DNA of 64,000 nucleotides from Lysinibacillus fusiformis (lineage in GTDB: Bacteria > Bacillota > Bacilli > Bacillales_A > Planococcaceae), in NCBI RefSeq assembly GCF_007362955.1, contig NZ_CP041696.1:3968001-4032000 (forward strand). The letters are read 5' to 3'. This document shows, piece after piece, positions 34,798 to 44,187 of the stretch. The translations under genes were made by a program, and so were the position numbers. Below the pieces are notes generated by a model that saw only the letters and a program-made list of their open reading frames with translations, searched no databases and had not been told where the DNA came from. The first letter of the stretch is position 1; every line of letters begins with the position of its first letter.

Positions 34798-35650
34798 CTG
34801 TAGCCACCTCATCTCGAAAAATGTACAGAAACGCATCTTCCAAACTTGGGCGTACTTCCACCCCTTCCTTTGGGACAAATGGGCTTGCAATTCTGAGCAA
34901 ATGACCCCCATCGCTTTCTTTTTCACTTAATAGCAATTGCTCTGCAGTTAATTGATAAGTAGCAGGAACTTCAAAAATTTTCCCTTGTACTGACTGAGTA
35001 ATTTGAGAGGGCGTTTCACAACAGTACAAGTGATGATTTTTAATCATAATGATTTGTTTTGCAATCGTCTCAACATCCGAAACAATATGTGTAGATAAGA
35101 TGATAATCCTGTCTTGAGCGAGACGATGAATCAAATTTCGAAAACGAACACGTTCTTTTGGATCTAAGCCCGCTGTCGGTTCATCCAAAATCAGTAACTT
35201 CGGATTATTTAACATCGCTTGAGCAATTCCAACCCGTTGAATCATCCCCCCTGAAAAACGCTTCATTTTCTTGTTTTTCACATCAGAAAGTGCAACAAGT
35301 TCTAAAAGCACATCAATCTTTTCTTTCGCCTCTTTCTTATTCATCTTTTGTAATGCTGCAATATATAATAAAAATCTTGTAGGTGTGTAATTTCCATAAT
35401 AACCAAAATCCTGTGGCAAATATCCTAATATACCACGATAATCTGCTCCCAGCTCTTTAATCGCTTGCCCATTCCATAATATTTCACCAGAAGTTGGGAA
35501 TAAAAGTGTTGTAATCATTTTTAATAATGTCGTTTTTCCAGCGCCATTTGGAGACAGTAATCCGTAAACGCCATTTTCCAAAGTTAAAGAAATATCTTCC
35601 AAAACTTGATTGGACTGAAATTTCTTACTGACATGGTTAAGCACTAACAT
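34772..35650 (-). CDS. ABC transporter ATP-binding protein
   Basis: About 292 residues. Walker A reads SPNGAGKTT: the usual first Gly is Ser, an uncommon change that may weaken nucleotide binding. Signature FSGGMIQRVGIAQ, Walker B LLILDEPTAGLDP, and switch His in IILSTHIVSDVET are normal. The C-terminal ~80 residues form the accessory domain of ABC-2 exporter ATPases. ATG chosen for MLVLNHVSKKFQ (AAGGAAGG upstream), overlapping the previous gene's end by 14 bp. Confidence 0.88.
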   Translation of the reverse strand: MLVLNHVSKKFQSNQVLEDISLTLENGVYGLLSPNGAGKTTLLKMITTLLFPTSGEILWNGQAIKELGADYRGILGYLPQDFGYYGNYTPTRFLLYIAALQKMNKKEAKEKIDVLLELVALSDVKNKKMKRFSGGMIQRVGIAQAMLNNPKLLILDEPTAGLDPKERVRFRNLIHRLAQDRIIILSTHIVSDVETIAKQIIMIKNHHLYCCETPSQITQSVQGKIFEVPATYQLTAEQLLLSEKESDGGHLLRIASPFVPKEGVEVRPSLEDAFLYIFRDEVATDASANYPL

Positions 35651-36419
35651 AGGTAATCGAACCTTCCTTCTCCATAAAGTAGTTGTGACGCAATAAATAG
35701 ATAAATAAAAGAAGTAATCCAAAAACTACCGCTGTAACAATCGAAACCGGTACATACAACAAAAACTGAGCAATACTCTCTTGTTGCCAAACAAAAAGAA
35801 CTCCCACAGTACCCCATATAATTGGCGTCACCCAATGACTGCAACGCATCGGTATTTTATATTCTAAAAGGAGTTGAATATTCGCAAATAAAAACAAGGA
35901 AGAAAACGACAGACTAAACAATCTCATCAGCGAAAGTTCTTGACTAAGCAATTGCCAAATAAGGGCATTACTCCCCACAGAAACAACCAAAGAAATTCCG
36001 CTAAACACCAACATACGTAAAATGAGTAGTTCCTTCAAAGAAACTCGGAGTGTCATTTTTAGTTCGAAGGTTCCCAACAGTCTTTCTTTCCAAATCCCAA
36101 GAAAATACAAAAGGGCATAGCAAACAGGTGATACCATAAAAACAGTAAAGTAAATTTCATTACGATGGCCATTCTCAAATAATTGATGTAAATCTGGAAA
36201 ATACAGCATCCCGACCCCTATTAATAAAAGGCCAACAATAAATAAAATGTCTCCCATTCCCCAAAAAAGATAGCGGAAACCAACTTCTTGAAAATAAGAA
36301 CGAAGAAATGCTCTAAACGTTACTGGTTGAAGATTGACTTCTTTTAAAATAAAAGCAATGCTATTTTCTTTTTCATCCTGTGTGAAAGGCAAATTCTTCC
36401 TTTCTCTATTCATGTTCAT
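35637..36419 (-). CDS. Polytopic membrane protein co-encoded with the ECF sigma factor
   Basis: 260 residues. A soluble N-terminus of ~55 residues is followed by six hydrophobic helices (ILFIVGLLLIGVGMLYF; IYFTVFMVSPVCYALLYFL; MLVFSGISLVVSVGSNALI; FSLSFSSLFLFANIQLLL; PIIWGTVGVLFVW; IVTAVVFGLLLLFIYLL). It starts within the sigma gene (14-bp overlap) and ends within the ATPase start. That position is where an anti-sigma factor is usually encoded, so its cytoplasmic N-terminus may bind the sigma factor; alternatively it is a third transporter subunit. Confidence 0.7.
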   Translation of the reverse strand: MNMNRERKNLPFTQDEKENSIAFILKEVNLQPVTFRAFLRSYFQEVGFRYLFWGMGDILFIVGLLLIGVGMLYFPDLHQLFENGHRNEIYFTVFMVSPVCYALLYFLGIWKERLLGTFELKMTLRVSLKELLILRMLVFSGISLVVSVGSNALIWQLLSQELSLMRLFSLSFSSLFLFANIQLLLEYKIPMRCSHWVTPIIWGTVGVLFVWQQESIAQFLLYVPVSIVTAVVFGLLLLFIYLLRHNYFMEKEGSITYVSA

Positions 36420-36942
36420 GAAACTCCTCTCTAATTTTTTTAATCAACCGATAGTACTGGGCTTTGATTCGCTCTTCTTTTTGAGCAAGCAACGAGGCAA
36501 TATCTGGAAATGATAATTCCCCATAGACACGTAACCGGAAGATTTCCTGAATTTCTGGGCGAAAACTTGCAACATATTGATTAATCGATCTTAATAGTTC
36601 TTTCTGATACAAACTTTCATCAAAATCCTTTTCCTCTATCCACTCCTCATCTTTTAATTCTATCCAAGTCATCTTTACCTTGCGTCGTGCATCAATGACT
36701 TTATAGGTGCCAATACGGAAGAGCCACGTCCGAAAAGAAGATTTACGATCATCATAAGAACTCAACCCTTTTAAAGCAGCGATAAAAACTTCCTGTGTTA
36801 AATCAAGAGCGTCATTTCCATTCCCAACTTGACGATAAAGATAAAAATACAGGTCATCATAATAACGCTGAATCAATTCATCCGCAGCTTGATTCGATCC
36901 TTTTCTTAATATGTAACGGATTAAACGCTTATCAATTAACAC
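36406..36942 (-). CDS. ECF sigma factor controlling the ABC operon
   Basis: About 178 residues. Region 2: DELIQRYYDDLYFYLYRQVG, NDALDLTQEVFIAALKGL and RTWLFRIGTYKVIDARR. Region 4: FRPEIQEIFRLRVYGELSFP and DIASLLAQKEERIKAQYYRL. I choose the GTG giving VLIDKRLIRYILRKG because AAGGAG lies 7 bp upstream; an upstream ATG has no ribosome site. First gene of a five-gene overlapping operon. An ECF-type promoter just upstream suggests autoregulation. Confidence 0.9.
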   Translation of the reverse strand: MLIDKRLIRYILRKGSNQAADELIQRYYDDLYFYLYRQVGNGNDALDLTQEVFIAALKGLSSYDDRKSSFRTWLFRIGTYKVIDARRKVKMTWIELKDEEWIEEKDFDESLYQKELLRSINQYVASFRPEIQEIFRLRVYGELSFPDIASLLAQKEERIKAQYYRLIKKIREEFHEHE

Positions 36943-36973
36943 TTTTCTACTCCTTTCGATTTCATTACCCTTA

Positions 36974-37002
36974 TATTCGAAATACAACTTACAATCGTTG
37001 CA
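36974..37002 (-). promoter_or_regulatory. Predicted ECF-type autoregulatory promoter
   Basis: On the minus strand: TGCAAC, 17 bp, CGAATA, 32 bp before the sigma GTG. The TGCAAC/TGAAAC -35 with a CG-led -10 is the hallmark of Bacillus ECF promoters. The fit to consensus is seen; use by this sigma factor is inference. Confidence 0.55.
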
Positions 37003-37300
37003 CTTTTACTTTTTCATTTAGTTTTCTAGAAATAATGCTTGATATTTTTTAACTATACCAAAGTTAGATTTCTGAGAACCGAGAATAAAAGTTTATTATT
37101 CCTTAACTAATTTAGTTTCCCACTTTTCTAAATGTTATTTCCTATATAATTGAAGGTGGTTGCTGTGGCTACCTATGGCATGTATTTAGTTATGAAGAAT
37201 AGAAATGCCTGAAAGAGAATCAAACTAATATTGCATTAAAAAAACAATTAAAACAGCAACATTGATTTGTTATTTTGTATAAGGGTTATGTGTTATCGTA

Positions 37301-37636
37301 TTGGAAGAAGTGGTACATCAAATGGGGTTATATGGAGAATATTTTAAAGCAATTAAAGAAGGAAAAAAGAAGGTAGAGGTTCGCTTAAACGATGAAAAGA
37401 GAAGAAACATCAAAGTTGGCGATACCATTGAATTTATAAAGGTTCCGGAACAAGATGAAATTATAAAAGTCGAAGTAACAGAACTAAGAGAATACGATAC
37501 GTTTCAATCGATGTATGAGGATATTCCCTTTGAAGATTTTGATTGCGAAGGTTAGACAATGAATGAAATGATTGAAGGCACTTTTGAAATCTACGCATCA
37601 AAACAAGAAAAAAAGTGGGGAGTGTTAGCGGTTAAG
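37301..37636 (+). pseudogene. ASCH-domain protein, nonsense mutation and lost 3' end
   Basis: The first 84 codons give an ASCH domain: MGLYGEYFKAIKEGKKKVEV, then RLNDEKRRNIKVGDTIEF. TAG at 37553 replaces a probable Trp; the frame continues TMNEMIEGTFEIYASKQEKK and WGVLAV, the expected end of the domain. At 37630 the sequence switches into the duplicated segment (GGTTAAGGGGG), cutting the last residues. ASCH domains are putative RNA-binding modules. Inactive copy. Confidence 0.7.
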
Positions 37637-37647
37637 GGGGTTATTAA

Positions 37648-37881
37648 TTGTTAAAGTTTTTGCAAATTATTTTATCAATAACAGTTATTTCACTTGCAGG
37701 ATATGGATTGATTACTGAAGATTTTAAGTTTCAACCATATATGATGTTGTTTTTAGGTTTAATGATGTTGGTAATGGGATTAAGAGAATTTCAAAAGGGA
37801 CAAAAAGGTTACGGCTGGCTAAGTATAGTTGTATTTATATTTATTTTATTTGTATCAATCAAAAGTTTCTTCTTGAAGTAA
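37648..37881 (+). CDS. Small membrane protein, duplicate copy 1 (77 aa)
   Basis: TTG start 8 bp after TTAAGGGGG. Two to three transmembrane helices (FLQIILSITVISLAGYGLI; MMLFLGLMMLVMGLREF; YGWLSIVVFIFILFVSIKSF). Copy 2 at 53510 differs only at one residue near the C-terminus (F to L). Family resembles small Bacillus YczI-type membrane proteins (DUF3953). Directly followed by a left repeat module. Confidence 0.75.
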   Translation: MLKFLQIILSITVISLAGYGLITEDFKFQPYMMLFLGLMMLVMGLREFQKGQKGYGWLSIVVFIFILFVSIKSFFLK

Positions 37882-37945
37882 CGGAGTGCATTAGTTGAAT
37901 AAGCTAGAAGAAGACCACTCCGTGATGGGTGGTCTTCTTCTTTAT

Positions 37946-39538
37946 GTGCGCCCAGCATGGGCGTAGTCTATAGGGTGCAAGTCCCGAACTGTGAAGGCAG
38001 AAGTAATAGTTAGCTTAACGCAAGGGTGTTCGCGGTGACGCGGAATCTGAAGGAAGCGAGCGGCAAACCTCCGGTCTGAGGAACACGAACTTCATAGAAG
38101 GCTATGTACGACTGGGTGAGTTTGCATAACAAAACGAAGCCCTTTCTGCCGAAGGTCATATGTAGTAAATGAAGCAGATAGATGGAGGGAAAGACTACGT
38201 TCTTACCTGGGGAGGTCTGGTTGGTACGCCAAGTACACTTGGTAACCTATTCAGTGATGAATAGCTGAACAATCAGAAGTCAGCAGAAGCCATAGTACCA
38301 TTCTGACTCGAGAAGGATGGGAAGGGCTGAACAATTAAGAGAGAACAACATCTTGGCATTCAGTAAACTGCAAAGAACACAGATAACCGATAAGGCATGC
38401 TTGAAGGAGGAAATGGTGAATCCCATGGGGGACTTCAAGATGGTGGAGCAGAACTGACATAAGAAGAACTGTTGTTCACGGAAAGAGGCGTAACCAATGT
38501 TAATGGAACGAATCCTGTCACGCGAAAATCTGCTCTCTGCCTTAAAACGGGTGGAGCGTAATAAAGGGAGCCACGGTGTCGACGAAATGCCCGTACAAAA
38601 CCTACGAAAGCATATCCTACAACACTGGGAAACCATGAAAATGGAACTTCTTCAGGGAACTTATGAACCGCAGCCTGTCCGCAGAGTCGAAATCCCGAAA
38701 CCTGCAGGTGGTGTGCGTTTATTAGGTATCCCTACCGTGACAGACCGTTTTATTCAACAAGCCATTGCCCAAGTGTTAACTTTTCTATATGACCCGACTT
38801 TTTCAGACCATAGTTACGGGTTTCGACCAAATCGAAGCGCTCATGGTGCGATAAGGGAAGCAAAAGGATATATACGGGAAGGGAATCGCTGGGTAGTGGA
38901 CATAGACTTGGAGAAATTCTTCGACAAGGTGAACCATGATAGGCTCATGGGTGTACTTGCGAAACGAATCGAAGATAAGCATCTGCTTAAGTTAATCCGT
39001 AAATACTTGAAATCGAGTTTTACTAATGGTATAGAACCAAAGGTTCGCATCGCCAAAGAAAGCGTGAAACGGATGAAGAACAAAATTCGAGAGATAACCT
39101 CTAGGAAGAAACCTTATTCGATGGATTATCGTATCCAGGAACTCAATCAATACCTGATAGGGTGGTGCGGTTACTTCGCATTGGCAGATACGCCAAGTGT
39201 TTTCAGGAACTTCGATTCGTGGATCAGAAGAAGACTTCGAATGTGTACGTGGAAGGATTGGAAGCTACCAAGAACCAAGGTGAGAAAACTCATAGGGTTA
39301 GGCGCCTCGAAAGGAAAGGCTTACGAATGGGGCAACTCACGTAAAAGTTACTGGAGAATATCCAAAAGCCCGATACTAGACAGAACCCTCGGAAACTCCT
39401 ATTGGAGTTCCCGAGGGCTCAAAAGTCTATTAGCTCGTTATGAAACTTTACGTTATCCTCTTAATTGAACCGCCGTATACCGAACGGTACGTACGGTGGT
39501 GTGAGAGGTCGGGAGTTAATCACTCCCCCCTACTCGAT
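37946..39538 (+). mobile_element. Group IIC intron, copy 1, internally deleted
   Basis: Starts GTGCGCCCAGCATGGGCG and ends CTACTCGAT. Near the 3' end, domain V-like ACCGCCGTATACCGAACGG / CGTACGGTGGT and a domain VI-like hairpin GGGAGTTAATCACTCCC precede the boundary. Removing it rejoins the repeat as CTTCTTCTTTAT|TTCC, matching uninterrupted copies such as 8451-8466. Insertion lies directly after the terminator-like hairpin of the left module, the known target habit of class C introns. Confidence 0.88.
38497..39468 (+). pseudogene. ltrA: Intron-encoded reverse transcriptase/maturase, catalytic core deleted in frame
   Basis: 323 codons. N-terminal RT motifs are present (SRENLLSALKRVERNKGSHG; LLGIPTVTDRFIQQAIAQVL; FRPNRSAHGAIREAKGYI), as are the C-terminal maturase parts (IQELNQYLIGWCGYFALADT). 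A 294-bp deletion at 39015/39016 removes exactly 98 codons, including TPQGGPLSPLL and the catalytic YADD, which are present in copy 2. The full-length protein would be ~421 residues, the normal size for IIC RTs (GsI-IIC-like). Reverse transcription is therefore impossible for this copy. Confidence 0.88.
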
Positions 39539-39657
39539 TTCCCTATTTATGTTTTTTCATTTATGTGCCTATTATCATAACAGGTCAGATTGATAGTGCA
39601 ACTGATTTTATTAAAGATAATAATAGGGGAACCTTTCCTTAAATAAAGTATAAACAT

Positions 39658-40155
39658 TTAGCCATAGGGATATATATCACTCTGACAATATTCGTAGGTA
39701 GGGCTCCAACGACCATTTCTACATACAAAATACATATCACCAACACAAGTTGTGGACCCTTCTCGTTGACATGGACCTATATCATCAGGAAAAGAATTAT
39801 ATTGTGGCCATAGCTGTGGACTATAACCATATTGTGGCCATGTTGATGTATTATCACTCTGACAATATTGGGAGGTAGGTCTCCAACGACCATTTCTACA
39901 ATAATACCTTCTATCACCAATACAAGTTGTGGACCCTTCTTGACATGGGCCCATACCTGAACCATATTGTGGCAATAGCTGTGGATTATAACCATATTGT
40001 GGCCATGTTGGTGTATTATCACTCTGACAATATTGGGAGGTAGGTCTCCAACGACCATTTCTACAATAATACCTTCTATCACCAACACAAGTTGTGGACC
40101 CTTCTTGTTGACATGGGCCTATATCATCAGGAAAAGAACCATATTGCCAAGTCAT
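39658..40155 (-). CDS. Cysteine-rich triple-repeat protein
   Basis: 165 residues from the ATG 8 bp after AAGGAAG. Built of three ~57-residue repeats, each GPCQ-EGSTTC-GD--YYCRNGRW (variations) followed by PTSQYCQSDN and a spacer PTWPQYGYNPQLWPQY. Each repeat has four Cys in the pattern C-x(6-7)-C-x(8)-C-x(12)-C, implying two disulphides per unit. No signal peptide is visible, so it could be spore-coat- or exosporium-located. The third repeat is the most diverged (GDMYFVCRNGRW). I know no family for it. Confidence 0.75.
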   Translation of the reverse strand: MTWQYGSFPDDIGPCQQEGSTTCVGDRRYYCRNGRWRPTSQYCQSDNTPTWPQYGYNPQLLPQYGSGMGPCQEGSTTCIGDRRYYCRNGRWRPTSQYCQSDNTSTWPQYGYSPQLWPQYNSFPDDIGPCQREGSTTCVGDMYFVCRNGRWSPTYEYCQSDIYPYG

Positions 40156-40164
40156 CAAAGTCAC

Positions 40165-40992
40165 TTCCTTTTTTCTTTTTTATAAACCATATATAACCGT
40201 CAGATAACTTTGAACACTTTACTGAAAAATAGTGTTCAGTCTTATTCAGCCTTTTCAGGTAAGAAAGTGTTCATTTCTACTTGGCAGTTACACCATATTC
40301 TAAGTTATGTAATGGAAATAATTACTACTGGGCCATCTTCGTCATGATGGCATAATTGGACAGATGGCAACTCAGGGAGGCAAAAACGTCTTGAAGTCTG
40401 TATCTTTCTTGTTAGCTTATATTTTCCTATCAAAATTAAATAACTTTATTATCACTTTACAATTGTAATCAAACTTTGTTTTAAAAATGAAATATATAGA
40501 AAAACGTAGCCCTCTTATTTTTGATCAATCTTGTCAAAATAAAATGTTTTATTCTATTACAAAATCAACGTTCGTGACACTTTCTTAATCAAACTTTGTT
40601 TTAAACCAACATATGTGCCTATCATCATTACAGGTCATGTAGTATTGACCGACCTCACTTTGAGGTAAAAGCTAGTTGGAAAATGCCAAAGGGCTAAATT
40701 GACTTAGTGAAAGTGATAGTCGTACACAAACGATAGTTCAATGTGAACCATCGTTAGATAATAGGCTGGATCGATGAATAGAAAAAGTTATCCAAATGAG
40801 TATAATTATGAGTTATTTGTAAACTAAGGAGCAGGTTAGTTGAAAAAAGGGATTGTAAATATTTAAAACAAATGAATACATAATATATGTTAATATAGTT
40901 ATTAATTTCATAAATATGGATAAATAGTTTAGATGAGGTTGTTTATAAAAATAGTAGAAATGTATGGAATATTAGATTTGAGGTGAAGAAAA
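40165..40992. other. 830-bp gene-free region with repeat debris
   Basis: Contains AATCAAACTTTGTTTTAAA motifs (about 40467 and 40587), a repeat piece TGTGCCTATCATCATTACAG (40616), the FYNWL-type relic in degraded form (LSESDSRTQTIVQCEPSLDN, about 40700-40785), and a right-core tail (GGAGCAGGTTAGTTGAAAAA, 40828). No gene supported. Confidence 0.6.
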
Positions 40993-41607
40993 TTGAAATA
41001 TACGAATGAACAGCTACAAACGATGATTGCACGCGATCCAATTGGAGACATATATCCATATAACACAAAGGATGAAGACCTAATCGAGGAATATATTCAA
41101 AATCTGTATTATACGTTCAATCGTTCAAAAATCATCAAATGTGAAACGGATCATCACGGAAGTGGCTATGCTTCCTATGTCGATTTCTTTTGTTATAAAA
41201 GAGATGGAGGTAGTGTACTGGAGGAAAAATATATTGAAGAGTATCCGTGCACAGAAATTCATTTGGAAGGTCTTGCTATCTATATAAGTCGATTAGCACC
41301 TGTAGCTATTATTGCGAAAGATGCTCGATGGAAGACAATTATAGATACTGAGAAGGAACAGGATGAATATTTTAGTGCGAAGTGCTATATTTGTCCGGAT
41401 GAAGTAATCACCGAATCTCCAGATTTTATGGTAGAAGAGTTTCTAGAAATCATAATAAAATTAGGTATTGCAGGTTATAGTATTTTAGATAAAGAGTATA
41501 TATCTAAACCACTCTCGTTTGAAACTAAAATACCAACCATCTTAACAATTCCAGAACTGAATGAAATCTATAAAGTGTTCGATGGTATTTTTTATTGGGA
41601 GGACTAA
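40993..41607 (+). CDS. Hypothetical cytosolic protein (204 aa), immunity-protein-like
   Basis: TTG start 8 bp after TTGAGGTG. Acidic and soluble, with regular alpha/beta pattern (MKYTNEQLQTMIARDPIGDI; HLEGLAIYISRLAPVAIIAK; VIPELNEIYKVFDGIFYWED-like end). Size, acidity and isolation resemble polymorphic-toxin immunity proteins, but no toxin gene is adjacent and I cannot assign a family. Confidence 0.65.
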   Translation: MKYTNEQLQTMIARDPIGDIYPYNTKDEDLIEEYIQNLYYTFNRSKIIKCETDHHGSGYASYVDFFCYKRDGGSVLEEKYIEEYPCTEIHLEGLAIYISRLAPVAIIAKDARWKTIIDTEKEQDEYFSAKCYICPDEVITESPDFMVEEFLEIIIKLGIAGYSILDKEYISKPLSFETKIPTILTIPELNEIYKVFDGIFYWED

Positions 41608-41645
41608 CCTGAGGTTTGATTTTGTTAGTTATTCCTTATTCAACT

Positions 41646-41714
41646 CCCATGAAAGAACGATCCTCACTTTCATTTTCTGTGGTGCAGCACTGATGTTTTG
41701 CTGCATGGATGGCT
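41646..41714 (+). repeat. B element (69 nt)
   Basis: Same class as 22519-22587 (TGCAGCA / TGCTGCA). Between CAACT and AACGGGGTGC. A hairpin AGTAGA...TCTACTT and a right core AAATTAAAGGCGCAG follow, immediately before the IS110 element. Confidence 0.85.
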
Positions 41715-41882
41715 AACGGGGTGCTTTATTTCAATAAGAAGTAGAGCCTTTTTCTACTTAAATTAAAGGCGCAGCATTCCTGTTTGAAGGATGTTCGAGG
41801 TCTTGAAAGAAAAGGAGCCCTCTAGTATGATGCATGAGTGTCAACGACCATTGACCCATCATCAAACAAGGAGGACTCCTTT

Positions 41883-43162
41883 ATGCATTTTAAATGGAAT
41901 AATAAAATTAATCAAGTTACTGAAAATACACTCGTTGTCGGTATGGACATTGCCAAGCGTATTCATTACGCATGCTTTGTCGATGAACGCGGGCGAGTAA
42001 TAGAAAAAGCTTTTGCGGTACATCAATCGAAAGAAGGCTTCGAAAACTTGTATGTAAAGATTCTTCAAACAATGAAGGAAGCTAAGAAAACTGAAGTAAT
42101 AATAGGTATTGAGCCTACAGGCCACTACTGGATGAACTTAGCCTATTTCTTAGATCAATACGGAATCCCACTGGTCATGGTGAATCCAATGCACGTAAAA
42201 CGTTCGAAAGAACTCGATGATAACTTACCGACAAAGCATGATAAAAAAGATGCACTAGTCATCGCTCGCTTATTAAAAGATGGACGTTTCAGTTACCCAC
42301 GTATACTGAAAGACATTGAAGCTGAGCTTCGTATTGGTTCTACTCTTCGTTCAAAATTGACAGAGGATTTGGCTAGTATCAAAAATCGAATCATTCGTTG
42401 GCTTGATCGCTATTTTCCAGAGTTTACTCAAGTCTTTCCTAATTTCGGGAAGATGGCACTTGCAACACTAGAAATGACGCCATTACCAAAAGATATTAAA
42501 GAGAAAACAGCTGAAGAGCTACTCTTTCTTTACCGACAGGTAAAGGGAATGAGAGCCCCACAGTTACCGAAAGCCAAGCTTCTCATTGCAACCGCGCAAA
42601 ACTCTATCGGACTGACAGAAGGAACACAGATGGCCCAACATGAAATCGCCACGCTCTTACGTCAGTATCGGTTATTAGAAACCGAAATTGAAACTGTAAA
42701 TGATCAATTAGCAGAAATGGCACAAACAACAATCGAATATGAAATACTGGCTTCAGTTCCTGGTTTAGGAGACGCGACAATCGTTGATTTACTATCAGAA
42801 GTAGGAAGCTTCTCACTTTATGAAAATCCACGCCAACTTATAAAACTAGCGGGATTAATATTACGTGAAAGCTCGTCTGGTCAACATAAGGGAAAAAACA
42901 TATCTCTAAACGAGGACGAAAGAAGCTTAGAAGCACTCTATTTAAGGTGATAGTCCCGCTTATTCGTCATAACGAAGCGTTTAAAAAGCTTCATGAATAT
43001 TACACAACAAGACAACAAAATCCCTTAAGGGGAAAGCAGTCAATGGTGATACTCTGTGGTAAATTACTGAAGGTATTACATGGCATATGCAAAAAGAAAG
43101 TCTTTTTTAATGAGCAACATATGATGAATGACCTCTACTGTCTCGCAGAGGCAGCGTCATGA
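41883..43162 (+). pseudogene. IS110-family transposase, frameshifted
   Basis: ATG at 41883 has AAGGAGG upstream. N-terminal DEDD (RuvC-like) domain: VVGMDIAKRIHYACFVDE, GIEPTGHYWM, KHDKKDALVIARLL. C-terminal transposase_20 domain: ILASVPGLGDATIVDLLSEV and LAGLILRESSSGQHKG. After HKGKN the frame is wrong. One missing A in the AAAAAA run near 42898 would restore KRGRKKLRSTLFKVIVPLI and the rest to 43162 (MMNDLYCLAEAAS). IS110 elements encode a bridge RNA beside the recombinase gene; the ~110 bp before the ATG is where remnants would lie. Confidence 0.85.
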
Positions 43163-44140
43163 GTAAAATCATTTAAAGAAACAGCTATTTTAATTCCAAG
43201 GGAAAGTATCAAGCAATTAATGATACCATTCGACTGTATCAGTTGAAAAATATGACACGTTATTTATGTTATTTGGCAAATGTAAGCCCCAGTGGTTATT
43301 ATAAATGGCTCCAAAATAGTGAGAAACAAGCGATACGTGAAGAAGCAGATTTTCAGGACTACGTCCTATTAAAAACGATTTATGATGCGTCAAAAGGAAA
43401 AGTGGGTTATCGAGGACTTTACATGGCACTAGAAGAACTACTAGAAATCCCGATGAATCATAAAAAAATCCTACGATTAATGCGTAAATTCAATCTATAT
43501 TCGAAAGTAAGACGTGCAAAACCTTATCGAAATCTTGCCAAAGCTACAAAAATCCATCGTCAAGTACCTAATCATCTAAATCGTAATTTTCATCAAACAG
43601 AGCCAGGCAAAGTGTTTTTAACAGATATTACGTATTTACAATACCGTGGCGGACAAACAGCGTATCTATCGTGTATAAAGGATGTTGCAACACGAGAAAT
43701 CGTTGCATATGAAGTATCGACAAGTTTACGCATGGAGTTTGTTTATCGTACGCTAAAGAAATTAGAAGAGCATATCAATGACAATTTACACCCAGAAGCG
43801 ATGATTCATTCAGATCAAGGTTTCTATTATATACACCCAGCATTTCAAAAATGCGTCAAAGAAATGGGATTACTTCAGTCAATGTCTCGCCGTGGAAACT
43901 GCCTAGATAATTCGCCAATGGAGTCATTCTTTGGGCATTTTAAAGATGAAATAGACTATAAAGAAGCTGAAAGCTTAGCAGAATAAAATATATGGTAGAT
44001 GATTATATGGAGCACTACAACAATACAAGAAAGCAATGGACATTAAAAAAAATGACTCCGGCAGCATACCGAAGTCATCTAATCGCTGTTTAATGTAGAG
44101 AATGGTCTTTTATTAAACTGTCTACTTTATAGGGTTCAGT
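43158..44140 (+). mobile_element. IS3-family element (IS150-like) lacking orfA
   Basis: Right inverted repeat TTAAACTGTCTACTTTATAG ending GGTTCAGT at 44140, inserted in a left repeat module (ACCACTC...GGTGGTCTTC continues after it). At the left, ATGAGTAAAATCATTT joins directly to AAAGAAACAGC, whereas at 48256-48675 the same bases are ~400 bp apart with orfA between. So this copy is an internal deletion derivative, abutting the IS110 end. Confidence 0.85.
43243..44093 (+). pseudogene. IS3-family orfB transposase, frameshifted near the C-terminus
   Basis: All three catalytic residues of the DDE domain are visible: VFLTDITYLQYR (Asp), IHSDQGFYY (Asp), SPMESFFGHFKDE (Glu). N-terminal HTH_21-type segment: KVGYRGLYMALEELLEIPMN. 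At 43983 the sequence reads GCAGAATAAAATATATGG; restoring one G gives GAAGTAAAATATATG and the expected ending YMVDDYMEHYNNTRKQWTL. A one-base loss also disrupts the 5' side relative to the 48.7-kb copy. Confidence 0.85.
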
Positions 44141-44187
44141 TCAACCACTCGGATAGGTGGTCTTCTTTATTTTCTTATTATATTTGT

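Larger units (their letters stand above)
37630..39631 (+). repeat. Segmental duplication, copy 1 (membrane gene + intron-bearing repeat)
   Basis: From GGTTAAGGGGG to the relic PIIITGQIDSATDFI, nearly identical to 53492-55783. The left border is sharp; on the right both copies run into the common repeat. Copy 1 lacks 294 bp inside the intron. Confidence 0.9.

Noticed and set aside
38280..38636. 118-codon minus-strand frame in both intron copies
   Set aside because: It covers the intron RNA and the RT start; repeated only because the intron is duplicated.
42890..42960. Programmed frameshift in the IS110 transposase
   Set aside because: IS110 elements encode one continuous frame; a lost A in a homopolymer explains it better.
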